A DNA stretch of 64,000 bases from Hwangdonia lutea (GCF_032814565.1 NZ_CP136521.1:1460501-1524500), one strand, 5' to 3'. Shown: positions 52,661 through 61,135, counted from the first letter of the stretch. Translations and numbers: made by a program. Notes: a model not told the origin generated them from the letters alone.

Positions 52661-54287
52661 TAATATATTTAGTCCCTTTCTTTTCTCCTAGCTTTACCAA
52701 CAAACCTTTAATAATCATTTCATCTAACTTAGCTTTAAGTGTGCGTTGATTAATCTCACTACCAATACGTTTATTTATTTCACTAATAGCACTTTCAGGA
52801 TAATTTTTCAAGTCTTCATAAATTAATTCTTGAAGCCTATGAGGTTCAATACGTTTTAAATTTGTTTTTTCAATAAAATCTGTTGTTCTTAAAAACTCAG
52901 GGTTCACATAATAGAGTGTTCCTTTGGTCTTTCCTTTGGATAATACAATTTCAAGTTTAAGCAATCGCCCTAACCAATGCTGTAGTCCATTGGGTTTATT
53001 TACATTTAATTCTTTAGATAAATCGGGAGCAGAAACACCTTCTTTTTGTGCAATTAATCCTAGAGCAATTAACTCGCGTTGCCTTAATTGTAATTCTTTG
53101 GATGCTTTATCCATTAATTTTAAAACCTTATTGCTAATTATTTGCTTTTTAACTGTAACAATAACTCTGTCGTCTCCTTCAAAAACTTCAGGAACTTCTT
53201 TACCATTACCTAATAACACTTCATAAACCTTATCATAACCACTACCTTCTTTTTCCATGAGTTTTAAATCATAAAATAATTTAGCTAGCAGTTGGTTACG
53301 CTGTACCGATTTTGTTAAAATATTATCTGGAGTTACTCCAAGCGGTAACAAACCAGGGCTATGAATTTCTAACCTATCTGGATATAGATTAATAAAAATA
53401 TCGCCACGCATGGTGTAGTTCCTATGCGCAAAAGCATTAGCAATAAGTTCTCGAATAACCTCTGGCGGATAGTTGTAAATATTTTTTCTAAAAATACCAT
53501 CAGATACTTCTAAAAATTCATTCCAATCTGGTATTTGTGTTATAATATCTGAAATGAGTTCTTTTGGGTTGTATGAGTAATCATCCCACACCTTTTTATA
53601 CACTTTATTACCATCTTCATTATACTTAATAAATTGAACAGATGGTGCATAATGTAGTGTTGCTCTATCTCTACGTTTACCAATCCACAATACCCCAAGG
53701 TTTGTTAAAAATCCATTATGGGTTAAAAAATAATAATCTGTAATTTCTTCGGTAGTCATGTCTTTTACAAAGCCACTAACACGCTCAGAATTTTTTATAT
53801 CTTTTAAAAAGGTATTGAATTTTTCAATATCACAATCTGCCAACTGCACTTTTTTTACTGTTTTTTCTTCCCAAACAAAAGCATTTTTTTCTGAAAACAA
53901 GCGTTCTATTTGGTCTGGCATTACAGGTTTGCATTCGTCTGACACCCTAATATAATAGCGCCCATCGGTGGTGCTTGCTATAGATTGTGCGCTTCTAAAA
54001 ACAGTAAGCTCTATATATTGACCACCATTTTCGGCAGTGATAATTTGAGGTGCGATACCAACATTTAAAGCCAATGCAGGAATACGTTTATTAATTTGTT
54101 CTATAAGTTGTTTAGATATTTTTTGCGATGGTTTAGGTGCATCTTTATCATCCTCAATACCAATAAGTATTTTGCCACCGTAGCCATTAGCAAAACAGAC
54201 ACAATCTTTTGCTAATTCCTTCCAGTTTGCTGTTTTACCAGATATTAAGGATAACGACTTTTTATCTAAACCACTATTTTCTTTCAT
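52650..54287 (-). CDS. RecG-like AlbA_2 / HATPase / winged-helix protein within the type I R-M block
   Basis: 545 residues. The AlbA_2 (Schlafen-related) nucleic-acid-binding domain is at ~15-130 (DKKSLSLISGKTANWKELAKDC, GYGGKILIGIEDDKD, GRYYIRVSDECKPV). A GHKL-like ATPase (HATPase_c_4) is at ~265-370 (VIRELIANAFAHRNYTMRGD, DRLEIHSPGLLPLGV, GSGYDKVYEV). Winged-helix modules form the C-terminal ~150 residues. Such ATP-dependent DNA-helicase-RecG-like or transcriptional-regulator annotations are common for this family. It lies between hsdS and hsdR on the same strand; proteins of this kind have been seen inside type I loci, where their job is unclear. Confidence 0.85.
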   Translation of the reverse strand: MKENSGLDKKSLSLISGKTANWKELAKDCVCFANGYGGKILIGIEDDKDAPKPSQKISKQLIEQINKRIPALALNVGIAPQIITAENGGQYIELTVFRSAQSIASTTDGRYYIRVSDECKPVMPDQIERLFSEKNAFVWEEKTVKKVQLADCDIEKFNTFLKDIKNSERVSGFVKDMTTEEITDYYFLTHNGFLTNLGVLWIGKRRDRATLHYAPSVQFIKYNEDGNKVYKKVWDDYSYNPKELISDIITQIPDWNEFLEVSDGIFRKNIYNYPPEVIRELIANAFAHRNYTMRGDIFINLYPDRLEIHSPGLLPLGVTPDNILTKSVQRNQLLAKLFYDLKLMEKEGSGYDKVYEVLLGNGKEVPEVFEGDDRVIVTVKKQIISNKVLKLMDKASKELQLRQRELIALGLIAQKEGVSAPDLSKELNVNKPNGLQHWLGRLLKLEIVLSKGKTKGTLYYVNPEFLRTTDFIEKTNLKRIEPHRLQELIYEDLKNYPESAISEINKRIGSEINQRTLKAKLDEMIIKGLLVKLGEKKGTKYIIST

Positions 54288-54351
54288 TGGTATAAAAGTA
54301 TCTTTTTTTTATTTTGTTTGCAATTTAAAAGTTAGTAACCAAACTTTATAA

Positions 54352-54397
54352 GATTGCCACGTCGTTCCTCCTGTCGCCGCTTCTCGCCATGACGTTA
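54352..54397. repeat. CGTCATTGCGAG..GCAATCT-type palindromic repeat at the hsdS stop codon
   Basis: Minus strand: TAACGTCATGGCGAGAAGCG, then GCGACAGGAGGAACGACGTG, then GCAATCTT. Its first three bases are the stop codon of hsdS, exactly as the copy at 25083-25131 supplies the stop of the TonB receptor gene. The same DNA family occurs on both the chromosome and the island. Confidence 0.7.
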
Positions 54398-55489
54398 CAA
54401 CGCCCCTTTAAATGCCTTTTGTAACAAACTATTAAACAAGGCATCGCTTTTTTGTAAGGCGGCTTGGGCTTGTTGTTTTTGGGCTTCTATGAGTTGTACG
54501 CGTTCTGCGAATTGGGTTTGGAGGTGGATTGGGGGAATTGGTGCTAATTCTTTATGCACTAATTTCCTGTCCAAAGTTGGGACACCTGCTCCATGTGAAA
54601 ATCTTTTTAAATCAAAGTATTCTACAAAAAACTTGAGGTAGATAATATTATTAGAATGTGTTTTATAACCATACAAAGAAGTATTCAAAGGCCAACATTT
54701 CCCTTTTATTAATTGGACATTTCCTATCGAACCGGAACGTCCTGTTACAATACAATCTACATCGACTTTATGTTCATTATGATACCCAACAATTCCAGTT
54801 GATGCAGCTATAGGTATTTCTCCATGAATTCTGGAAGCTGTAGGTAAATCATAGCCTCTTTTTAATGAAATGATATTTTCAAATTTTATTTCTTTAAAAT
54901 CTTTTGAATTTACTCTAACATCCCCAAACATATCTAAAAAGAGGCTTTGGGTTAGGGCATCGTATTTTTTTATAAGTTGTTGGTTGAGTTGGCGCAATTT
55001 GTCGGCTTCATCTAAAATAGCGGCGATGCGTTTTTGGGTTTTTAGGGGTGGTAGGGGGATTTTTAAATTTCTAAGAATTTTTAATGTAACAAATTTTTGT
55101 GTACCTCCTTTTTGTTGGCTTTTTATTTGATTTTCAACAAACGGCGAGTTTAATAAATAGTAAAAATATTTGTTGAATAATTTTTCATCTTTGAACTTAA
55201 ACAGCGCAACATTTTTAATAGCATATTCAGGTTCATCTTCAACTAACGCATAGTTACCAATAGAACCAATCATTGAATATAAAATATCGCCTACATCAAC
55301 TTTAGACCTTTTATTGATATTAACATAATCTTCTTCTGAAACATAACTAACATCCTCGAAACAGATTTTACCTTGTTTTAAATTTTTTGACGTTATTAAT
55401 GGGTAGCCTGTTTCCAAATATTTAGGGCTGTCGTGGGTTCCATCTCTAACATCAATAATTTCACTGCTGTTTATTAATTCAAACTCCAT
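54395..55489 (-). CDS. hsdS: Type I restriction-modification specificity subunit HsdS
   Basis: 364 residues in two target-recognition halves. The first recognition domain is at ~1-150 (GYPLITSKNLKQGKICFEDV, VGDILYSMIGSIGNYALV), with its conserved end LKIPLPPLKTQKRIAAILDEADKLRQLNQQ at ~150-180. The second is at ~195-340 (GRSGSIGNVQLIKG, LAPIPPIHLQTQFAERVQL). Each half ends in a helical dimerisation segment. The start ATG overlaps the hsdM stop by one base. The last codons GCA-TTG-TAA run into a dispersed repeat. Confidence 0.93.
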   Translation of the reverse strand: MEFELINSSEIIDVRDGTHDSPKYLETGYPLITSKNLKQGKICFEDVSYVSEEDYVNINKRSKVDVGDILYSMIGSIGNYALVEDEPEYAIKNVALFKFKDEKLFNKYFYYLLNSPFVENQIKSQQKGGTQKFVTLKILRNLKIPLPPLKTQKRIAAILDEADKLRQLNQQLIKKYDALTQSLFLDMFGDVRVNSKDFKEIKFENIISLKRGYDLPTASRIHGEIPIAASTGIVGYHNEHKVDVDCIVTGRSGSIGNVQLIKGKCWPLNTSLYGYKTHSNNIIYLKFFVEYFDLKRFSHGAGVPTLDRKLVHKELAPIPPIHLQTQFAERVQLIEAQKQQAQAALQKSDALFNSLLQKAFKGAL

Positions 55490-57108
55490 TAATTCATCAT
55501 CTTTTCCAAATTCAACAAAACTTCGTTACGTTTAGTATCCAAATCTTTAATTTGGTTGATTAGGGTTTCTGGTTTTTCGTATTCAATGGCCTCATAAACA
55601 ATCTCTTTGTAGCGGTTTATGGATAAATCCCAATCGTTGTCTGCTATCTCTTGTTTTGGCACTAAAAAAGATTGTTGGGTGCGGTCTGAGAAGTCCTTTT
55701 CATGAGATTGCTTCATTTCGACTCCGCTCAATGCAGGCTCTCGCAATGACGTGGTATTCATTATTTTGTTGGCATCTAATAGTATTTGGGGGATGTCGCA
55801 TTTGCCTTTTACTTCATTTACTATATTTTCTGGATTGGTAAAGCATTGCTCAAAGGTTTCTTCTGAAACTAAAAGATTACGTTTATCGTCCAGACTTAAA
55901 CCATCGGCTTTCATATCGTAAAACCAAACCTTATCTGTACCTCCAGAATTGGTTTTTGTAAAGAATAAAATAGCGGTACTTACACCAGCATAGGGTTTAA
56001 AAACACCACTTGGCATAGAAATAACAGCTTGTAGTTGTTGGTTTTCTACCAATTCCTTACGGATGCTTTTATGAGCATTAGAACTACCAAATAATACGCC
56101 ATCGGGTACAATAACCGCTGCTCGTCCTCCTGTTTTTAGCATACGCAACATGAGGGCTAAAAAGAGGAGTTCTGTTTTTTTGGTTTTGGTAACTTTTAGT
56201 AGGCTGCTTTCTACCTCGTCATAATCCAAACTGCCTTTAAAGGGTGGGTTTGCCAGAATTAAAGAGTATTGATTCTCTATATCGCTATTACTTTCACTTA
56301 GGGCATCTTTACCAATTAAAGTTGGGTTATCCATACCGTGTAATTGCATGTTCATGGCACCAATACGTAGCATGGTAGGGTCGAACTCTACACCGTTAAA
56401 CATGCTGTTATGAAAGTGTTCTCTAAAGGTTTTATGGTTAAACCAATCTTTATGCTTATCGTAAATATACTCGCCTGCCGAAACCAAAAACCCTGCGGTA
56501 CCACAACTTGGGTCGCATATTACATCGTCTTGTTGTGGTTGCACTATCTCCACCATCATACGGATAATGTGGCGTGGCGTTCTAAACTGCCCATTTGTTC
56601 CTGCTTCTGCTATTTTAGAGAGCATGTACTCATACAAATCGCCTTTGGCATCTTTATTATCAAGGTTTAAGGCGTCTATTTGTTGTACCACTTTATCGAG
56701 CAACTTAGGCGATTGTATCATAAAAATAGCTCCTTTCATGTACTGTGCAAACACACCACCTTGCTTGCCTATGTTTTTCATAAAATCAAAAACAGTTAAA
56801 TCGTCTAAGTTGCGCTGTGGTTTGGTGAACAAATCGAACATCACTTCAGGGTCTTTTTCTTTAAAACTGCTCCAACGTAATGGTTCGTATTTTTTGCTGT
56901 AAAAGGCATTTTCTAGTGGAATACCCAAAAGGTTGGCAGCCTTTTCGTTATCAATCTGTTTACTATCTAACTGTTTTAAAAAAATAAGATAAGTAAATTG
57001 CTCTATTACGGTAAGTGGGTTAGAGATGCCTCCTGTCCAGAAATCGTTCCAGATTTTATCAATTTTACTTTTTAATTCGCCTGTAATCATAGATTCATGT
57101 AGTTTCAT
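55489..57108 (-). CDS. hsdM: Type I DNA adenine methyltransferase subunit HsdM (with an in-frame repeat insertion)
   Basis: 539-residue N6-adenine methyltransferase subunit. N-terminal helical domain HsdM_N (~5-140, [20 protein letters not shown]), SAM-binding motif DPSCGTAGF (~198), and catalytic NPPF (~286, [13 protein letters not shown]). The usual region [14 protein letters not shown] and [16 protein letters not shown] follows. Residues ~452-469 ([20 protein letters not shown]) are encoded by a copy of the CGTCATTGCGAG..GCAATCT repeat, in frame and without a stop. They look like an insertion in the linker before the C-terminal tail and do not touch the catalytic motifs. The gene is preceded by a 60-bp gap with a motif shared with the WYL upstream region. 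Confidence 0.94.
   Translation of the reverse strand: MKLHESMITGELKSKIDKIWNDFWTGGISNPLTVIEQFTYLIFLKQLDSKQIDNEKAANLLGIPLENAFYSKKYEPLRWSSFKEKDPEVMFDLFTKPQRNLDDLTVFDFMKNIGKQGGVFAQYMKGAIFMIQSPKLLDKVVQQIDALNLDNKDAKGDLYEYMLSKIAEAGTNGQFRTPRHIIRMMVEIVQPQQDDVICDPSCGTAGFLVSAGEYIYDKHKDWFNHKTFREHFHNSMFNGVEFDPTMLRIGAMNMQLHGMDNPTLIGKDALSESNSDIENQYSLILANPPFKGSLDYDEVESSLLKVTKTKKTELLFLALMLRMLKTGGRAAVIVPDGVLFGSSNAHKSIRKELVENQQLQAVISMPSGVFKPYAGVSTAILFFTKTNSGGTDKVWFYDMKADGLSLDDKRNLLVSEETFEQCFTNPENIVNEVKGKCDIPQILLDANKIMNTTSLREPALSGVEMKQSHEKDFSDRTQQSFLVPKQEIADNDWDLSINRYKEIVYEAIEYEKPETLINQIKDLDTKRNEVLLNLEKMMN
55704..55752. repeat. In-frame dispersed repeat inside hsdM
   Basis: Minus strand: CACGTCATTGCGAGAGCCTG, then CATTGAGCGGAGTCGAAATG, then AAGCAATCTCATG. 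It carries the two ends of the repeat family (CGTCATTGCGAG and GCAATCT) plus the TGAGCGnAGTCGAA mini-repeat also found near 5394-5412. The reading frame of hsdM passes through it intact. Confidence 0.7.
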
Positions 57109-57154
57109 AGCACATGTGTTTTTAAGTCACTGTTGTAAAAGTAATTAACACCTG

Positions 57155-57170
57155 TGCAGTGTATTTGCAC
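57155..57170 (-). promoter_or_regulatory. Shared 16-bp motif upstream of hsdM (probable WYL-regulator operator)
   Basis: Minus strand GTGCAAATACACTGCA, starting with the last base of the WYL stop codon and ending 47 bases before the hsdM start. It matches the motif at 58210-58225 in 15 of 16 positions. Confidence 0.6.
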
Positions 57171-58177
57171 TAATAGTTTTTGTATTGTTGTTCTACTCTT
57201 TTTTTTATGGTTTCTTTAATGAACGTCGGTTTCATAACCCGGAGGTCTTCGCCTAAAGACAAAATTAGTTTTTCCAACTCGTAATTAGGTACTACTACAA
57301 TAGAAAAGGTATAGCCAGTTTCGTCGTCTTTTACTTTTTTCTGTGAGCCATGAAAAGGTTTCGTTTTTATATATGGTGCTAAAGCGGGTTTTGCGTGAAA
57401 TTCTATTTTTACTAAAGGTTTATCATGGGGTTTGGTAACCCCTATAATATCATCAAAATAGTCTTCAAAATTAACCATTTGGCTCGTATCATAGTGTTTT
57501 GATGATTGGGTGATTTGCTTTAGCCTATCTAATGCTAAATTGGTCATATTATTATAATCATCATGTTTTCCAAATACAAACCATCTATTATTATACTGTT
57601 TTAAATGATAAGGATGAAAAATAAAATATTGTGTTTCGGGATTGTTGAAAGATTGATACCCAATTTTTAAAGCCTGATTGTTTTGAATGGCAGAAAAAAG
57701 CGGTGTTATATAGTCTATTCCTACTAAATAATTATTGTTATCGAAACTGATAATTTCTTGATTTTGATTAGATAGTTTAAAGGTTTGGTCTAACTTAGGC
57801 AAAAGTTCATTAACCCATTCAAACTGTGGTAAGCCTTTAAAACGCCCTAATACTAACATGGCAGATTTTAGTTGTTCTGCTTCTGTGGGATTTAAGGGCT
57901 GATTGTTTATTGAAAAGGAAGGGTCTTTATATTGATAATAAGCACGCCTACCATCTTTAATTTTTTCTAAGGGAATGGAAAAGCCTTGTGAGGATTCCAT
58001 AAACCTGATATCGTCATATAATTGCCGTTTTTTAATGCCTACTGAATTAGGGTCGAATTCAAATAAGGCGTTATTACAAGCTTCTAATAAATCTTCTATA
58101 TAATATCGCTTACCCGTGTTTTTAAAGCACCTATCCAAGCTCTGATATCGAATAATAGCGTGTTTATTGGTGGACAT
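57170..58177 (-). CDS. WYL-domain transcriptional regulator
   Basis: 335 residues, in the family of WYL regulators that control defence islands (for example BrxR and CapW). N-terminal winged HTH (~1-80, YQSLDRCFKNTGKRYYIED, KKRQLYDDIRFMESSQGF), then the WYL domain (~150-235, LKIGYQSFNNPETQYFIFHP, KQYNNRWFVFGKHDD). A C-terminal WCX-like extension follows (~255-335, VKIEFHAKPALAPYI, LEKLILSLGEDLRVMKP). The letters WYL are degenerate (here F-x-HPYHLKQYN). It precedes hsdM on the same strand, and the likely operator occurs both in its own upstream region and before hsdM. Confidence 0.9.
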   Translation of the reverse strand: MSTNKHAIIRYQSLDRCFKNTGKRYYIEDLLEACNNALFEFDPNSVGIKKRQLYDDIRFMESSQGFSIPLEKIKDGRRAYYQYKDPSFSINNQPLNPTEAEQLKSAMLVLGRFKGLPQFEWVNELLPKLDQTFKLSNQNQEIISFDNNNYLVGIDYITPLFSAIQNNQALKIGYQSFNNPETQYFIFHPYHLKQYNNRWFVFGKHDDYNNMTNLALDRLKQITQSSKHYDTSQMVNFEDYFDDIIGVTKPHDKPLVKIEFHAKPALAPYIKTKPFHGSQKKVKDDETGYTFSIVVVPNYELEKLILSLGEDLRVMKPTFIKETIKKRVEQQYKNY

Positions 58178-58196
58178 GGTTGTTGGTTTGTGTAAA

Positions 58197-58225
58197 CATA
58201 AAATTTTATGTGCACATACACTGCA
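58197..58225 (+). promoter_or_regulatory. Palindrome and shared 16-bp motif between the WYL and HIRAN genes
   Basis: The perfect palindrome CATAAAATTTTATG (58197-58210) adjoins GTGCACATACACTGCA (58210-58225). The latter matches the motif before hsdM at 15 of 16 positions. The site lies 33-48 bases upstream of the WYL start and about 50 bases upstream of the HIRAN start, so a bound regulator could affect both divergent genes. Confidence 0.6.
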
Positions 58226-58273
58226 TGAATCGTCCTTAAAATTGCATACTATTAATAATAAAACACAAAAACT

Positions 58274-58600
58274 ATGGAACGCGATTACTTTTTACGTTTT
58301 AGCATTGCAGGTTTTTCATATTATGAGGGTGCTATTGCTTTTAAAAACCTAGAAATAGGCACGATATTAACTCTTAAAAGAGAACCTACCAATACCTATG
58401 ACAAACATGCTATTGAGATTTTTTTCAACGATTTAAAATTGGGTTATGTACCTAAGTTTGAGAGCAGAAAATTATCATTATTGTTAAAATATGGCTTTGA
58501 TAAATTTGAAACCAGAATACAAAACATTAATACGGATGAACACCCCGAATCTCAAATTGATATTATTTTGTATTTGGTAAAAGAAGAGGCGCCATTATAG
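58274..58600 (+). CDS. Stand-alone HIRAN-domain protein
   Basis: 108 residues that match the HIRAN DNA-end-binding domain almost end to end: SIAGFSYYEGAIAFKNLEIG, then LTLKREPTNTYDKHAIEI and KLGYVPKFESRKL. HIRAN domains bind 3' single-stranded ends in HLTF and related repair or defence proteins. Here it is not fused to a helicase. It is divergent from the WYL gene, with its promoter in the shared 96-bp gap. Its stop codon lies in the loop of a terminator hairpin. Confidence 0.85.
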   Translation: MERDYFLRFSIAGFSYYEGAIAFKNLEIGTILTLKREPTNTYDKHAIEIFFNDLKLGYVPKFESRKLSLLLKYGFDKFETRIQNINTDEHPESQIDIILYLVKEEAPL

Positions 58601-58613
58601 CGCCTCTATTTTT
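58585..58613. terminator. Terminator overlapping the HIRAN stop codon
   Basis: AGAGGCGC and GCGCCTCT pair around CATTATA, followed by ATTTTT. The TAG stop sits inside the hairpin. It lies between convergent genes and may serve both. Confidence 0.8.
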
Positions 58614-58618
58614 AAAAT

Positions 58619-59281
58619 TTAGTAACTCCATTTATAGCCTCCACTTTGTTCTCGTTCATTTCTGCAAACTCTGCTGATGCAGGTCTTAGAAACTCCCGTT
58701 TTTTTACTTGCTTCTGCAACAGATTCGTAAACTGCTATTTGCTTGCCAGAAAGGGAATATTGAACTACTTGTTTTTTACGCAAATCCTTTTCAGGACAAA
58801 AGGGCACACTAAAGTTGTAAGACCAATAATAACCTTTGCAGGTTTTATTTTGCCCAATACAAGCATTCCCAACACAGGTTTTATATGCATTAACTGCATT
58901 AGCTGCATTTTGTAGGCAATCATAAGTATTTAGTAAACTACCATCTTTTATATTGTACTGATACACTGTTTTTTTGATGCCTCCACCAGAATCTGCATTA
59001 AAGCCTTTTTCTTTAGAATCTAATTTTTTAATAGTTTCCTTTTCTTTTCTGGCTAGTTCGTCTGTTGAATTGGCAGTATCTGTTTGCTCCCAAGTAAATG
59101 CTTCAACATCATGTGTTGCTATGGCTTGTGCAAAGGGGTGTTTTTCTCCCCTATTTGCACGTTCTTGATGGTCTAGTTTACGCTGATGTAATGAATCTTT
59201 AGTTGCACCTACATAGAACTCGCCAGTGATTTCACATTTGACTGTGTAGATGATTCCTGCTGGTTTTTTATTTTTCTTCAT
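58619..59281 (-). CDS. GIY-YIG nuclease with NUMOD-type DNA-binding repeats
   Basis: Probable free-standing homing-type endonuclease, 220 residues. The GIY-YIG domain (~1-95) shows GIIYTVKCEITGEFYVGAT (GIY as IIY, YIG as YVG), the Arg region SLHQRKLDHQERANR and the Glu near ELARKEKETIKKL. Two NUMOD1-like modules follow (TVYQYNIKDGSLLNTYDCLQ, VVQYSLSGKQIAVYESVAEA), each with a helix ending in CxxxC-like SKTCISRVCRN. The ATG at 59281 lies inside the last codons of the RepA-like gene (14-base overlap). An in-frame start at 59353 would add 24 residues and is less likely. Confidence 0.8.
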   Translation of the reverse strand: MKKNKKPAGIIYTVKCEITGEFYVGATKDSLHQRKLDHQERANRGEKHPFAQAIATHDVEAFTWEQTDTANSTDELARKEKETIKKLDSKEKGFNADSGGGIKKTVYQYNIKDGSLLNTYDCLQNAANAVNAYKTCVGNACIGQNKTCKGYYWSYNFSVPFCPEKDLRKKQVVQYSLSGKQIAVYESVAEASKKTGVSKTCISRVCRNEREQSGGYKWSY

Positions 59282-60320
59282 CGTTCTCAACTTTATTAGA
59301 GCAATCCATAGAAATATAAAAACCGTGTTTAGGTTTTTTAATTTTACCACCATTAACCAAATCTCTTAAATGCTCTTTAATCTGGCGTTCTTCTAAGCCT
59401 ATTTCCTTTTTCAGAATTTTTACTAAATCGGCTGTAGATACAGGTTTACATTCAAGTTCATTAATTTTTTTAATAATTGAATTACGATGATTGTCGGCTC
59501 GTCTGCCATCTGTACCCTCCAATAGCTCCCATTCAGTTCCAGTTCCCTGATAGTCAATTGTTGAATTCTGGGTGAATTGAAACTGATGTATTACAGAATC
59601 ATCTACTTCTTTATACCTAAATTCAATATTTTTTAGATATCTAACTTTATTATTAGTATTTCGTAAACCAATAATAAAATCAGCCTCTTGTGCAAAAACA
59701 ACACTTCCTTTCATACAGTCCATTGTTAATGATCTGTTTCCAATTTTAGGAGTGTGATGTATGCAAATCAAAGTGATATTTAAGTCTTGGCTTAAATTTC
59801 TGAGTTTAAGCATGATTTTTTCTGCATCACTACTTTTTTCCAAGCTACCATGATTTAAACGAGTAATACTATCTATAAATACAACTTGCGCCTCAGAGCT
59901 TTTAATTGTTTTTTTTAGCCTTGCCCAATCACTATCCTTGGATATTAACCTTAAATACTCTTTTGGTTGATAAGTAAAATTAGTGTTGTACAATAGCTGT
60001 TCAGCATCATTAAGCGTTTGGTACTGGCTTATATTACGTCTTGCCCTCATTTTCCAATGCTCCTCAAGCCCTATAAAAATTACTTTTCTGGGATTGCCAT
60101 CTAAGTTAAAACCCATAAACTCCTTTCTACCTACTGCTAGGTGCATCCCCAAACACTCACATAATGTCGATTTTCCACTTTTGGGTGGAGCAAAAAATAT
60201 GCCCATGGAATTTTCAACAATACCACTCCATAAATAAGTTATTGGTGGCTCTTTTTCGTATAACTTTACGATTTCTTCATAGGTTAAATAACCCTTTTCT
60301 TTAGCTTCTGTTACTTTCAT
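59268..60320 (-). CDS. RepA-like RecA-fold ATPase (helicase/primase-loader type)
   Basis: 350 residues of the AAA_25/RepA type, common in plasmid- and phage-like replication modules. Walker A is APPKSGKST (residues 44-52), Walker B is AQVVFIDSITRL (~135-146), and the sensor region is CIHHTPKIGNRS. A C-terminal winged-helix-like part follows (STADLVKILKKEIGLEERQI, KIKKPKHGFYIS). It is the likely replicative ATPase of the island. The GIY-YIG gene starts within its last codons. Confidence 0.82.
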   Translation of the reverse strand: MKVTEAKEKGYLTYEEIVKLYEKEPPITYLWSGIVENSMGIFFAPPKSGKSTLCECLGMHLAVGRKEFMGFNLDGNPRKVIFIGLEEHWKMRARRNISQYQTLNDAEQLLYNTNFTYQPKEYLRLISKDSDWARLKKTIKSSEAQVVFIDSITRLNHGSLEKSSDAEKIMLKLRNLSQDLNITLICIHHTPKIGNRSLTMDCMKGSVVFAQEADFIIGLRNTNNKVRYLKNIEFRYKEVDDSVIHQFQFTQNSTIDYQGTGTEWELLEGTDGRRADNHRNSIIKKINELECKPVSTADLVKILKKEIGLEERQIKEHLRDLVNGGKIKKPKHGFYISMDCSNKVENDEEK

Positions 60321-60478
60321 TTTTTTTAATTTTTACCGAAACGGCGTTAAATATTAATTAACAAAGCAGTTAAAGACGTTAATAGAATACTCTAGAAACA
60401 CTTAAAAACAAGCTTTCCAGATAAGACATACCTATCTAATGTATTAAAATATAAAACTGCAATGAAAGTCACTTTTTA

Positions 60479-60505
60479 GAAACATTTTTTTGAAGCTAAT
60501 GTTTC
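60479..60505. promoter_or_regulatory. Inverted repeat GAAACATT..AATGTTTC
   Basis: Eight-base arms separated by about 11 bases, in the 202-bp gap between the RepA-like gene and the small protein gene at 60523. Could be an operator; no factor identified. Confidence 0.35.
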
Positions 60506-60522
60506 CGTTTATGAAGTTGTAA

Positions 60523-60771
60523 GTGACTAAAGAATTTGTCCACTTTGAACTCTACAAATATCTCAAAAAAAAAGATTTGAAAAAAGCATTTTTTCAAAAT
60601 CTTATTAACCAAGCTGTTAATATCTCTGAAAGCATCAATAAATATGAGCACTACCTGCCATCAAAAGGCAAAAATTTCCTAGAAATGCACAAAGTGCAGG
60701 TAATGCATATATTTCTGATTCTTTTCAGTATTTTTATTTTAGTACGAAAAAGTCTCAAAAGAATCGAGTAA
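60523..60771 (+). CDS. Small protein of unknown function
   Basis: 82 residues starting with GTG: MTKEFVHFELYKYLKKKDLK, then a helical part (NLINQAVNISESINKYEHYL) and a hydrophobic stretch (VMHIFLILFSIFILV) followed by a basic end (RKSLKRIE). The composition is protein-like, but no family is recognised. It is the only plus-strand gene in this part of the island besides the HIRAN gene. The start is unsure. Confidence 0.45.
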   Translation: MTKEFVHFELYKYLKKKDLKKAFFQNLINQAVNISESINKYEHYLPSKGKNFLEMHKVQVMHIFLILFSIFILVRKSLKRIE

Positions 60772-60824
60772 AGAAAATGCAACATAACGTACATCTATAG
60801 ATTTTAATTTTAGCTATATTATTA

Positions 60825-61076
60825 TCACAAATGGGTTAAAATGTCGAAATAGTAATAATAGTAAGCTCTTTTGTTGATGATAAATACGGTGTTGCCAGAA
60901 CTGGATAGTTTTACTTCAGTTACTTTAGCATAATCCCCTTTAGTCAATTCCCCAATGTCATGTGCAATCTTAACGGTAATAGGGCAATGCAAAGTTTTTA
61001 ATTTTCCATACCATGTGATTACGAGTATGGATTTTGGCGAACAATATTTAAAAAGTTCAGCCAGTTCTTCATTTTT
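60825..61076 (-). CDS. Small island protein of unknown function
   Basis: 83 residues from the ATG at 61076 (MKNEELAELFKYCSPKSILV); an upstream ATG at 61118 would add 14 hydrophobic residues. A beta-rich middle (TVKIAHDIGELTKGDYAKVT) suggests a small OB- or SH3-like fold, and the C-terminus is Tyr-rich (NKRAYYYYYFDILTHL). It lies 18-59 bases downstream of the DUF3871 gene in the same direction. No function is known. Confidence 0.5.
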   Translation of the reverse strand, partial: KNEELAELFKYCSPKSILVITWYGKLKTLHCPITVKIAHDIGELTKGDYAKVTEVKLSSSGNTVFIINKRAYYYYYFDILTHL

Positions 61077-61135
61077 CATAAGGATTAAATAAAATGCCCA
61101 AGCATAACACCTGAGCATGTTTTAGCTATTAATAT

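Noticed and set aside
52472-52663. 63-codon open frame in the hsdR upstream gap
   Set aside because: AT-rich repeats translated to Phe/His/Tyr-rich sequence; no plausible initiation context.
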